From: CADEED01 sp035502995 | GTDB taxonomy: Bacteria > Pseudomonadota > Gammaproteobacteria > Steroidobacterales > Steroidobacteraceae | Length of the DNA stretch: 64,000 nt | Assembly (NCBI GenBank): GCA_035502995.1 | Contig: DATJTW010000055.1 | Coordinates: 28,046-92,045, forward strand | Direction: 5' to 3' | In this document: in pieces, positions 25,391 to 32,303 of the stretch | How the letters are laid out: each line of letters begins with the position of its first letter | How positions within the stretch are numbered: position 1 is the first letter of the stretch | Translations under genes and position numbers: made by a program | Notes under the pieces: model-generated | The model's input: the letters and a program-made list of their open reading frames with translations, nothing else | The model's database searches: none | Told to the model about the DNA's origin: nothing

Positions 25391-25779
25391 GCGGCGGCGG
25401 GACGAGAGACGGCCGCTCGACGGGCGGGCGTGCGATCGGCAGTGCAGCGGCAACGCCGGCGCCGGCCCGCACGCCGGAACCGCCGTATTTCGCGGTGATC
25501 TTCTCGTCGCAGCGAACCGCCATCGACGAGGGTTACGACGCGATGGGCGAGCGGATGGTGGAGCTCGCGGCGCAGCAACCGGGGTTCCTCGGCGTCGAGA
25601 GCGTGCGCGATGCGGCGGGTTTCGGCATCACGGTGTCGTACTGGGAATCGGAGGCGGCGATCGCGGCGTGGCGCGCGCACGGCGAGCACCGCGTCGCGCA
25701 GGCGATGGGCGTGAAGAAGTGGTACTCGTCGTTCACGACGCGCGTGGTGCGGGTGGAGCGAGCGTCGGGCGGGCGGTAG
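25387..25779 (+). CDS. antibiotic biosynthesis monooxygenase (ABM)-like protein
   Basis: A 130-aa protein from TTG 25387, overlapping the GST stop (TTGA). The first 35 residues are Gly/Ala/Pro-rich and poorly structured. The core, YFAVIFSSQRTAIDEGYDAM, GFLGVESVRD and ITVSYWESEAAIAAWRAHGE, is a dimeric ferredoxin-like ABM fold (heme-degrading or quinone monooxygenase relatives). The TTG start is inferred from coupling; an internal start would remove only the disordered part. Confidence 0.75.
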   Translation: MSGGGTRDGRSTGGRAIGSAAATPAPARTPEPPYFAVIFSSQRTAIDEGYDAMGERMVELAAQQPGFLGVESVRDAAGFGITVSYWESEAAIAAWRAHGEHRVAQAMGVKKWYSSFTTRVVRVERASGGR

Positions 25780-25825
25780 AGCAGGAGCGTCCTCTCGTCC
25801 TACTCGTCGCCAGATCGCGACGTGA

Positions 25826-25855
25826 TTGTCGTGGCCCGCCGACCGCGGCTAGTCT
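25826..25855 (+). promoter_or_regulatory. promoter TTGTCG-18-TAGTCT
   Basis: TTGTCG at 25826-25831 and TAGTCT at 25850-25855; the DoxX ATG follows 8 nt later with no ribosome site. Confidence 0.45.
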
Positions 25856-25863
25856 TGCGGGCC

Positions 25864-26325
25864 ATGAAAAAGTTCTTGTTCCTCGCGTCCGCGCAACGCT
25901 TCGGCGATTTCGCGCTGCTGTTGCTGCGACTCGTCGTCGGGTTGTTCCTGATCTTCGGCGTGTGGGACAACGTCACCAGCCCGGAACGCATGCGCGAGTT
26001 CGAGGCCTTCCTCGCGCAGCATCATTTCGCCGCGCCGACGCTGCTGGCGCCGGTGTCGGTTTATGCGCAGTTGCTGGTCGGCATCGCGTTCGTGCTCGGC
26101 CTGTTCACGCGGTGGGCGGGCATCCTCTGCATGATCAACTTCATCGTCGCGATCGTGATGGTCGATCACTCGGGCGGCATGCGCGGCATCTTCCCGTCGC
26201 TGGTGCTCGTGATGATCGGTCTGTATCTCGCGACACACGGTGCCGGCCGCTTCTCGGTGGACGCGGGCATCCGCGCGAACGAACTGCCGCGCCCGAAGAA
26301 CGGCGGCGTGCGACTGAAGAAATAG
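25864..26325 (+). CDS. DoxX family membrane protein
   Basis: A 153-aa integral membrane protein with four helices (FALLLLRLVVGLFLIFGVWD, VYAQLLVGIAFVLGLFTRW, CMINFIVAIVMVDH, FPSLVLVMIGLYLATHG), the DoxX/SURF4 layout. Members are linked to redox or thiol stress. The final codons AAG AAA TAG run into a palindromic element, which supplies the stop. Confidence 0.85.
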   Translation: MKKFLFLASAQRFGDFALLLLRLVVGLFLIFGVWDNVTSPERMREFEAFLAQHHFAAPTLLAPVSVYAQLLVGIAFVLGLFTRWAGILCMINFIVAIVMVDHSGGMRGIFPSLVLVMIGLYLATHGAGRFSVDAGIRANELPRPKNGGVRLKK

Positions 26326-26417
26326 GGACGTACCCCATTTTCGCTGTCACATTTGCAGGTGCGGCGGTGAACGGTGCGTCGTCGGGAAATGTGACAACGA
26401 AAATGGGGTACGTCCCT
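26324..26417. repeat. 94-bp hairpin element with 31-bp arms (AGGGACGTACCCC type)
   Basis: Arms 26324-26354 and 26387-26417 are inverted copies with a single mismatch, beginning AGGGACGTACCCCATTTTCG and continuing TGTCACATTT. The 32-nt loop has no ORF. The left end contains the last two bases of the DoxX stop (TAG); the right end contributes the first T of the TTG start of the CYTH gene. Confidence 0.93.
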
Positions 26418-26941
26418 TGGCACGTAACGTCGAGATCAAGGCACGCATCGAAAACGTCGCGCTGCTGACGCCGAAAGTCGCAGCCATCGCCAGCGAAGGC
26501 CCGCTCGAGATCGCGCAGGACGACACGTTCTTCGCCTGCGACAACGGCCGCCTCAAACTACGCGCATTCTCGACCGACTCCGGCGAGCTGATTTTCTACA
26601 AACGCGTGAACCAAACGGGACCGAAGGAGTCGTTCTTCTTACGATCCCCAACTACTTCACCCGAGACGCTTCGTGAATCGCTATCGCTGGCCTACGGACA
26701 AATCGGTCGCATCCGTAAATACCGCACTCTCTTCCTGGTTGGACGTACCCGCGTTCACCTGGACCGCGTCGAAGGTCTCGGCCATTTTCTCGAGCTCGAA
26801 GTCATGCTGGTGGACGATGAGCCCACCGAGCAGGGGGTTCGCGAGGCGAACGACATCATGGGCCAGCTCGGCATTCAGCCCGGGCAACTCGTCGAAGGCG
26901 CCTACCTCGACCTGATGGGGACCGTCCCCCCGGCCGTTTGA
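26417..26941 (+). CDS. CYTH domain protein (class IV adenylate cyclase / ThTPase-like)
   Basis: A 174-aa CYTH tunnel-fold protein. The N-terminal signature ARNVEIKARI (ExExK-type) and later KLRAFS, GELIFYKRVN, IRKYRTLFLVGRTRVHLDRV and HFLELEVML carry the alternating acidic and basic residues that bind a nucleotide or triphosphate. It could be CyaB-like, a thiamine-triphosphatase or a tripolyphosphatase. The start must be TTG 26417, at the edge of a repeat and without a ribosome site. The last eight residues (MGTVPPAV) are encoded by another repeat. Part of the gene is less GC-rich than its neighbours. Confidence 0.8.
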   Translation: MARNVEIKARIENVALLTPKVAAIASEGPLEIAQDDTFFACDNGRLKLRAFSTDSGELIFYKRVNQTGPKESFFLRSPTTSPETLRESLSLAYGQIGRIRKYRTLFLVGRTRVHLDRVEGLGHFLELEVMLVDDEPTEQGVREANDIMGQLGIQPGQLVEGAYLDLMGTVPPAV

Positions 26942-27056
26942 GGTCGGCTCCGGTCGACCGCGCCAGACCCACGCGTTCACCCGCACCCGGCGACGCCCTC
27001 CCACTCGACGCGCGTGACCGTCCCCATTTGCTAGCAAACGGGGACTGTCCCCATTA
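26915..27056. repeat. diverged palindromic elements, GGGGAC(C/G)GTCCCC type
   Basis: ATGGGGACCGTCCCC at 26915-26929 is read in frame as the tail of the CYTH protein. An inverted copy GACCGTCCCCATTTG at 27016 continues as CTAGCAAACGGGGACTGTCCCCA to 27054. The stretch between is non-coding. Confidence 0.75.
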
Positions 27057-27108
27057 TTCGGGAACGGCAGCACCGGCCGCCGGTCTGTGCTCTGCGAGGG
27101 AGAAAATC

Positions 27109-28164
27109 ATGAAGAGCCCGGTTCTGGGACTGGCCTTGTCCACGCTCGCCTTCGGCGCGAGCTCCGTCTACCTGTGGGTGCAGCTCGACGAGCAGCGGGA
27201 GCAGGCCGCCGCCGTCAGCCAGGCCAACACCGAATTGACCGCGCGTCTCGCCGAGTTCGATCAGCGTCGCAACGCCTTCGCACAGCACCGCCTGAACGGC
27301 CCCGGCCCTGGTCCCGGCGGCACGCCACCACCCCCCGGTGCGCTGGCCATGAACGGCCCGCCCTCATCCGCGAAGACCGACGCCACCGAAGACGCCAGCC
27401 CCTGGCGCAACCGCAATCGCACGATGGAAAACGCGCCGGAGATGCCGGCGGCCATGGTCAAGATGATGCGCGCCAACATGCGCGCCCAGAACAAGAAGCT
27501 CTACTTCGACCTGCAGTCCAGGCTCGGTCTCTCCGCCGACGACACCAACGCGATGCTCGACCTCATAACCGACCAGCAGGCCGGCGGCTTCCGCCGCTTC
27601 CGCAACCAGAATCCCGAGCAGGCCCGCGACAGCTGGGAAGCCGAACAGGCGAAGAGCAAGGCGCAGATCACCGACCTCCTCGGCCCCGCAAAGGCCACCG
27701 AATTCGAGGAATACCAGAAGACGATGCCGTCGCGCTCCGAGCTCCTGATGATCTCGCAGCAGCTCGAAGGCGTGGACACGCCGCTGACCGACGATCAGCG
27801 CACGAAGCTCCTGGCCACGCTGGTCGAAGAACGCGAACGCATCCCGATGCCGACGTTCGAGACCGGCGAACAGCAGGCCGACTATCAGAAGACCTACAGC
27901 GAGTGGCAGGCCGACTACGAAAAACGCGTCGCCGACCAGGCGCGCGGCATCCTGTCGTCCGAGCAGCTCTCTACCTACCAGGAATACCAGACCTGGCAGC
28001 AGCAGATGCGCGAGCAGTTCGCGGTGTCCGGCGGTCCGCCGATGCGCGGCATGCGCGGTGGCGGCCCGATGTTCATGGCCGCGCCCGCGGGCGGCGTAGC
28101 CTTCGCGGTCACGACCGAGACGAACTCCTCCCGTCCGACGGAAAACACCGCCAGGCCGAAGTAG
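27109..28164 (+). CDS. membrane-anchored periplasmic helical protein, unknown function
   Basis: A 351-aa protein with an uncleaved N-terminal anchor (LGLALSTLAFGASSVYLWVQ), a coiled coil (residues about 25-55), a Pro/Gly-rich hinge, and a long helical body. Repeated phrases LYFDLQSRLGLSADDTNAML, LTDDQRTKLLATLVEERE and GILSSEQLSTYQEYQ resemble the LTxxQ-type helices of Spy/CpxP chaperones, but the match is weak. GAGGGAGA precedes ATG 27109. The C-terminus is Met/Gly-rich. Confidence 0.7.
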   Translation: MKSPVLGLALSTLAFGASSVYLWVQLDEQREQAAAVSQANTELTARLAEFDQRRNAFAQHRLNGPGPGPGGTPPPPGALAMNGPPSSAKTDATEDASPWRNRNRTMENAPEMPAAMVKMMRANMRAQNKKLYFDLQSRLGLSADDTNAMLDLITDQQAGGFRRFRNQNPEQARDSWEAEQAKSKAQITDLLGPAKATEFEEYQKTMPSRSELLMISQQLEGVDTPLTDDQRTKLLATLVEERERIPMPTFETGEQQADYQKTYSEWQADYEKRVADQARGILSSEQLSTYQEYQTWQQQMREQFAVSGGPPMRGMRGGGPMFMAAPAGGVAFAVTTETNSSRPTENTARPK

Positions 28165-28167
28165 TCT
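28162..28167 (+). promoter_or_regulatory. -10-like box TAGTCT
   Basis: Begins within the last codons of the previous gene, 7 nt before ATG 28175; leaderless layout. Confidence 0.35.
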
Positions 28168-28174
28168 GCGCGGC

Positions 28175-28570
28175 ATGAAAACCGACGAAGACCAGATCCG
28201 CGAACTGGTGGCCACCTGGATGTCGGCGACGAAAGCCGGCGATCTCGACACCGTGCTCGATCTCATGACCGACGACGTGGTGTTCCTCGTGGCCGGCCAG
28301 CAACCGTTCGGCAAGCGGGAATTCGCCGCGCGCATGAAACCGCCGGTTTCCGGCGCGCCGGCGCCGGCGATCGACGGGCACAGCCACATCAAGGAGCTGC
28401 ACGTCGAGGGCAACCTCGCGTACCTCGTGAACCAGCTCGACGTGGACATCTCGCCGCCCCACGGCCCGACCACGCGCCACACCGGTCACGTGCTGACCGT
28501 CTTGCGCAAACAGGGTGGACGGTGGCAACTTGCGCGCGACGCCAATCTACTTCAGCCAGTGAGACTCTGA
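28175..28570 (+). CDS. SgcJ/EcaC-type SnoaL-like (DUF4440) protein
   Basis: A 131-aa cone-fold protein: EDQIRELVATWMSATKAGDLDTVLDLM then DDVVFLVAGQQPFGKREFAAR, and the closing strands GHVLTVLRKQGGRWQLARDANLL match the SgcJ/EcaC oxidoreductase-like family. Enzymatic role unknown. It overlaps the following GFA gene by one base (TGATG). Confidence 0.85.
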   Translation: MKTDEDQIRELVATWMSATKAGDLDTVLDLMTDDVVFLVAGQQPFGKREFAARMKPPVSGAPAPAIDGHSHIKELHVEGNLAYLVNQLDVDISPPHGPTTRHTGHVLTVLRKQGGRWQLARDANLLQPVRL

Positions 28571-28917
28571 TGCATCATCGCGGCAGCTGTCATTGCGGAA
28601 ACGTCGCCATCGAGTTCGACGCGGACATCCAGGGCGCGATGTCCTGCAACTGCTCCATCTGCTCGCGCGGCGGCGCGTTGCTGACGTTCATCCCGCGCGA
28701 CGCCATGAAGCTCGACGCCGCGCCGGATGCGATGACGACGTACACGTTCAACAAGCACGTCATCCAGCACAAGTTCTGCAAGACCTGCGGCATCAAGGTG
28801 TTCGGCGAGGGCACCGATCCGAAGGGCAACCGGATGGCGGCGATCAACGTGCGCTGCCTCGAGAACTTCGAGTTCGAGAAGCTGCCCGTGCAGCATTTCG
28901 ACGGCCGGTCGATGTAA
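28570..28917 (+). CDS. GFA family protein (zinc-binding, Mss4-like), copy 1
   Basis: A 115-aa protein of the glutathione-dependent formaldehyde-activating enzyme family. Cys motifs SCHCGNV, CNCSICSRGG and FCKTCGIK mark the structural and glutathione-site zinc ligands. A related protein is encoded at 31049. It acts on or binds glutathione-type thiols; the true substrate is not known. Confidence 0.88.
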   Translation: MHHRGSCHCGNVAIEFDADIQGAMSCNCSICSRGGALLTFIPRDAMKLDAAPDAMTTYTFNKHVIQHKFCKTCGIKVFGEGTDPKGNRMAAINVRCLENFEFEKLPVQHFDGRSM

Positions 28918-28924
28918 GCGCCGC

Positions 28925-29296
28925 TTGGAGCGACTCTTATATATGAGCGCCGCCGTGGCCGGGTTCCTCGGCGTGGCATTCGGCGCTTTCGGTGCGCATG
29001 CGCTGCGCGCCAAGTTGTCGCCCGATATGCTGGCCGTCTTCGAGACCGGCGTGCGCTACCAGATGTTCCACGTCGTCGCGGTGTTCGCCGCCGCCTGGGC
29101 GGCGGGGCGGTGGCAGAAGCCGGTGTTCGGCGTGGCGGGCGCGCTGTTCCTGGCGGGCATCGCCGTGTTCTCCGGCTCGCTCTATCTACTGGCGCTGACC
29201 GGCGAGCGCTGGTTGGGCGCGGTCACCCCGCTGGGTGGCCTCGCGTTGCTGTCCGGCTGGCTGCTGCTCGCGGTCGGTGCTTTTCGTGCGCGCTGA
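28925..29296 (+). CDS. DUF423 family membrane protein (YgdD-like)
   Basis: A 123-aa protein with four membrane helices and the DUF423 hallmark GFLGVAFGAFGAHALRAKL near the N-terminus, plus ETGVRYQMFHVVAV. TTG 28925 gives the usual family start (LERLLYMSAAVAG); ATG 28943 is the alternative. Neither has a good ribosome site. Function of the family is unknown. Confidence 0.85.
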   Translation: MERLLYMSAAVAGFLGVAFGAFGAHALRAKLSPDMLAVFETGVRYQMFHVVAVFAAAWAAGRWQKPVFGVAGALFLAGIAVFSGSLYLLALTGERWLGAVTPLGGLALLSGWLLLAVGAFRAR

Positions 29297-29963
29297 GTCT
29301 GGCGCGTTCGTCATTGCGGCGCTGCTGTTCGCGACGGCGGCGCCGGCCGGCGTCCTCAAGTGTGCGAGCCACACGATCACCGCGCCGGACGCCAGCGCGG
29401 CGATACACGCGGCGCGTCGCGCAGCCGGCGACTCGAAGATCCGCGCGCGCAGCCTCAGCGTTTGCCTGAACCCCGGCCGCGGACGCGCCTGGTACGGCGC
29501 GGAGCCGGAGCCGCAGGCCGATGGTTCGGTCGTCAAACCATCCGTCGAGTGCCTGAGGGGCACCGGCCCGTGGCGCTGCGAAAAGCTCGAGCAGCGCACC
29601 GCGCGTTTCGACGTCGCGCTGCGCGACGGTCCCGCCCGCTACGAATTCGCGCTACCCGCGACGATGGACATCGGCCTCGCCCGCCAGCTCGTCACCCGCG
29701 CCTTCGAGATCGCACCGACGCTGACGGCGACGCAGGAGTGCAACTATCGACCGCCGCGCGATCCGAAGCCGGGCGCCGACGACATGTCCGCTTTCCATCG
29801 CTCGTTCGAGCGCCGTCTAGACGACCCGTGGGCGAACGTGGACGCGGACCCGGACGGCTCCGTGGGCGTGGTCTTCGACTTCAACGGCCTCACTTTTCGC
29901 CCCGCCGCTACCGGCGATGGCTGGTCGTTCGAGTGCTGGTACGTCGTCGTCGTCGTCAGCTGA
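29286..29963 (+). CDS. secreted protein, unknown function
   Basis: A 225-aa protein from GTG 29286, overlapping the DUF423 gene by 11 nt; the N-terminus (VRAESGAFVIAALLFATAAPAG) reads as a signal peptide. The mature part has five cysteines (LKCASH, VCLNPG, VECLRG, WRCEKL, FECWYV) and LARQLVTRAFEIAPTLTAT. No recognised domain. Confidence 0.65.
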   Translation: MRAESGAFVIAALLFATAAPAGVLKCASHTITAPDASAAIHAARRAAGDSKIRARSLSVCLNPGRGRAWYGAEPEPQADGSVVKPSVECLRGTGPWRCEKLEQRTARFDVALRDGPARYEFALPATMDIGLARQLVTRAFEIAPTLTATQECNYRPPRDPKPGADDMSAFHRSFERRLDDPWANVDADPDGSVGVVFDFNGLTFRPAATGDGWSFECWYVVVVVS

Positions 29964-30024
29964 ACCACTGACAGTTCGGCAGTTCCGCCCCGCGGCGTCA
30001 CTGGCGCCCGCCGGCGCGCGCGCC

Positions 30025-30030
30025 TAATGT
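30025..30030 (+). promoter_or_regulatory. -10-like box TAATGT
   Basis: Lies 6 nt (CCGCGC) before ATG 30037; no ribosome site; leaderless layout. Confidence 0.45.
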
Positions 30031-30036
30031 CCGCGC

Positions 30037-30660
30037 ATGATCTTCAACGACTACTACGCCGACGTCCCCGACGACATCCTCGAGAAGTTCGTCACCAGCC
30101 AGCCGCTGTGCCGCTTCGTCACCGCCGGCGCCGACGGCCAGCCGCACATCGGTCTGTACCCGTTCGTCTATCTACGCGACACGATCGAGATCCACCTGCA
30201 CCGCGCCGACGAGCAGCTGGTCGACCTGCGCGCCAATCGCAAATGCGCGCTCGAAGTCGACGAAGTGCACGGCACCATTCCCTCGAACTGGGTCCACCCG
30301 ACCAACGCCATGTTCGCCACCGCCTATCACCGCACCGTGATCTTCGAATGCGACGCCGAGGTCTCCGACGACCACGCCGTGCTCGCCGCGCAGCAGGCGC
30401 GGCTCATGTCCACCTACCAACCCGAGGGCAATCACAAGCCGATCACGGCCGACGCGGCGATGTACCGCGGCCCCTTCAACGAGATCTCCGCGCTGACGCT
30501 CACCGTCCGCGCGCGCAAGGTGAAGTGGAAGCTGGCGCAGAACCGCGACCGCAAGGCGCGCGAGAAGATCATCGCCGAGCTGCGCCGGCGAGGCCGTCCG
30601 ACCGACGCCGGGGCCGCCGATGCGCTGCAATGGACGCTCGACCACGAGGCGTCGAAGTAG
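30037..30660 (+). CDS. FMN-binding PPOX-fold protein, PaiB-like
   Basis: A 207-aa split-barrel protein. Segments PLCRFVTAGADGQPHIGLYP, IEIHLHRADEQLVDL and FATAYHRTVIFECDAEV match the pyridoxamine-phosphate-oxidase-like fold, and the C-terminal KVKWKLAQNRDRKAREKI resembles the PaiB motif (KLSQNR). PaiB proteins are called FMN-binding negative regulators; whether this one binds FMN or DNA is not shown. Confidence 0.75.
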   Translation: MIFNDYYADVPDDILEKFVTSQPLCRFVTAGADGQPHIGLYPFVYLRDTIEIHLHRADEQLVDLRANRKCALEVDEVHGTIPSNWVHPTNAMFATAYHRTVIFECDAEVSDDHAVLAAQQARLMSTYQPEGNHKPITADAAMYRGPFNEISALTLTVRARKVKWKLAQNRDRKAREKIIAELRRRGRPTDAGAADALQWTLDHEASK

Positions 30661-30662
30661 TC

Positions 30663-31052
30663 ATGCCGATCGGCCGCGTCGTGGCGGTCTGGATGCTGCT
30701 CATGCTCGTGGAGACTGCGCACGGCATCGCGCGCGAAGTCTTCCTCGCGCCGCTGCTCGGCGACCTGCAGGCGCGGCAGCTCGGCGTGGCGGTCGGCAGC
30801 CTCCTCGTCTTCCTGATCGCCCTCGCGACCGTGCGCTGGATGGGCGCCCGCACGGCGCGCTCGCAGTGGATGGCGGGCGGAACCTGGGTCGCGCTGACAT
30901 TCTCGTTCGAGGTCCTGCTCGGCCTGTGGCTGGGCTTCTCCTGGCACCGGATCCTCGCGGACTACGACCCCGCGCGTGGCGGCTTCATGGTGCTCGGACT
31001 CGTGGTGATGCTGATCGCGCCGCGCGTCACCGCTAGAATCCGCGGCCTATGA
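30663..31052 (+). CDS. small inner-membrane protein, unknown function
   Basis: A 129-aa protein with about four hydrophobic helices (VVAVWMLLMLVETAHGI, LGVAVGSLLVFLIALATV, GTWVALTFSFEVLLGLWLGF, GGFMVLGLVVMLIAPRV). It begins 2 nt after the previous stop and overlaps the next gene start, consistent with an operon of three. No family assigned. Confidence 0.75.
   Translation: MPIGRVVAVWMLLMLVETAHGIAREVFLAPLLGDLQARQLGVAVGSLLVFLIALATVRWMGARTARSQWMAGGTWVALTFSFEVLLGLWLGFSWHRILADYDPARGGFMVLGLVVMLIAPRVTARIRGL
31034..31039 (+). promoter_or_regulatory. -10-like box TAGAAT
   Basis: Near-consensus hexamer inside the end of the upstream gene, 9 nt before ATG 31049; CTGATC at 31011 could be a -35 with 17-nt spacing. 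Confidence 0.4.
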
Positions 31053-31447
31053 ACGAACCGATGATCGTCCACACCGGCGGCTGCCATTGCGGCCGCGTGC
31101 GCTTCGAAGTCGACGCGCCGGCCGAGCTCGTCATCGACGAGTGCAACTGCTCGATGTGTTCGCGCACGGCCTATCTACATCTGATCGTGCCGGCGGACCG
31201 CTTCCGCATCACGCAGGGCCGCGACGCGCTGACCACCTACACGTTCAACACCGGCACCGCGAAGCATCTCTTCTGCGCCACCTGCGGCATCAAGCCGTTC
31301 TACGTGCCGCGCTCGCATCCGGACGGCTGGAGTGTGAATGCGCGTTGCATCGATCCGGGCACCGTGACCGCGATGAGGGTGAACGCGGTCGATGGCAGGA
31401 ACTGGGAGCAGCACTACCCCGCCGGCCGCGGCGAGTTCGTGGCCTGA
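31049..31447 (+). CDS. GFA family protein (zinc-binding, Mss4-like), copy 2
   Basis: A 132-aa paralogue of the protein at 28570. Motifs GCHCGRV, CNCSMCSRTA, TTYTFN and FCATCGIKPF hold the zinc-ligand cysteines. The C-terminal part (RCIDPG, DGRNWEQHYPAG) is typical of DUF636/GFA members. Overlaps the previous gene by 4 nt. Confidence 0.88.
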   Translation: MNEPMIVHTGGCHCGRVRFEVDAPAELVIDECNCSMCSRTAYLHLIVPADRFRITQGRDALTTYTFNTGTAKHLFCATCGIKPFYVPRSHPDGWSVNARCIDPGTVTAMRVNAVDGRNWEQHYPAGRGEFVA

Positions 31448-31456
31448 GCTGCGGCA

Positions 31457-31488
31457 CCATTTCCAGGAAATGGGGTCTGACCCCATTT
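31457..31488. repeat. palindromic element, AATGGGGTC-GACCCCATT type
   Basis: Two adjoining palindromes: CCATTTCC-A-GGAAATGG (31457-31473) and a 21-nt near-perfect one (31468-31488) built on AATGGGGTC/GACCCCATT. Its edge meets the TGA stop of gloB (minus strand). It fills the gap between two convergent genes. Confidence 0.88.
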
Positions 31489-32279
31489 CACCACTTGTTC
31501 CGCAGCTCCCGCAGTTTCACGAACACCGTCCGCGCATCCGGCTTCTCTCCGATCTCCGGAAACTTCTCCCGCAACCGCGCCGCGATCTCCGGGTTCGCCA
31601 GCCGCAGGAACGCGTTCACGCGCTTCTCCTCGCCCAGCGTCGTCACGCGCGCCTCCGCCGGCTGGTGCGCCCGCGCCCCGGCCAGCGCCTTCGCCGCATC
31701 CGCATTCCCCGGCTCCCGGTCCAGCGTGAACATCAGGTTCCGCGCCATGTATTCGTGCCCCGGATACACGCGCGTCGCGTCGGGTAGTTTGGCCAGCTGA
31801 TCGACGAACGTCTCGTACAGCAGCCCGGGATCCCCGCCGTTGTGGCAGTTCCCCGCGCCCGCATTGAACAACGTATCGCCGCAGAACAGCGCCGGCGAAT
31901 CCCCATGCTCCAGCAGGCACACGTGCGCCCGCGTATGCCCCGGTGTATCCAGCGCCTCGAGTTCCACGGTCTTCCCCACCTTGATGACGTCGCCGCGCAC
32001 CAGCCCGCGGTCGACGCCCCCTATCTTCCCGGCCGCGCCCGCATGCGCCAGCACCTTCGCACCGGTCGCCTTCACGACGTCCGCATTCCCGCCGCAATGA
32101 TCCCAGTGCTCGTGCGTGTTCAGGATCTGCGTGATCTGGAACCCGTGTTCCTTCGCCGCGTCCAGCATCGCGCGCGCATCCAGCGGATCCACCGCCAGCG
32201 CCTCGCCGGTCTGCGAACACGCGATCAGATACTGGAAATTGCGCAGGTCGTTCGCGACCCACAGTCTCTCGACGATCAT
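31488..32279 (-). CDS. gloB: hydroxyacylglutathione hydrolase (glyoxalase II)
   Basis: Metallo-beta-lactamase-fold thioesterase (263 aa) that hydrolyses S-lactoylglutathione to lactate and glutathione. The binuclear metal motif THEHWDHCGG, the ligand histidine in DTPGHTRAH, the Asp in FCGDTLF and the C-terminal YPGHEYMARNLMF are all present. With the GST and GFA genes nearby it adds to a glutathione-related neighbourhood. The stop abuts a palindromic element. Confidence 0.94.
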   Translation of the reverse strand: MIVERLWVANDLRNFQYLIACSQTGEALAVDPLDARAMLDAAKEHGFQITQILNTHEHWDHCGGNADVVKATGAKVLAHAGAAGKIGGVDRGLVRGDVIKVGKTVELEALDTPGHTRAHVCLLEHGDSPALFCGDTLFNAGAGNCHNGGDPGLLYETFVDQLAKLPDATRVYPGHEYMARNLMFTLDREPGNADAAKALAGARAHQPAEARVTTLGEEKRVNAFLRLANPEIAARLREKFPEIGEKPDARTVFVKLRELRNKW

Positions 32280-32303
32280 TCCGCCACTCCCTGGCTCTCG
32301 CCT

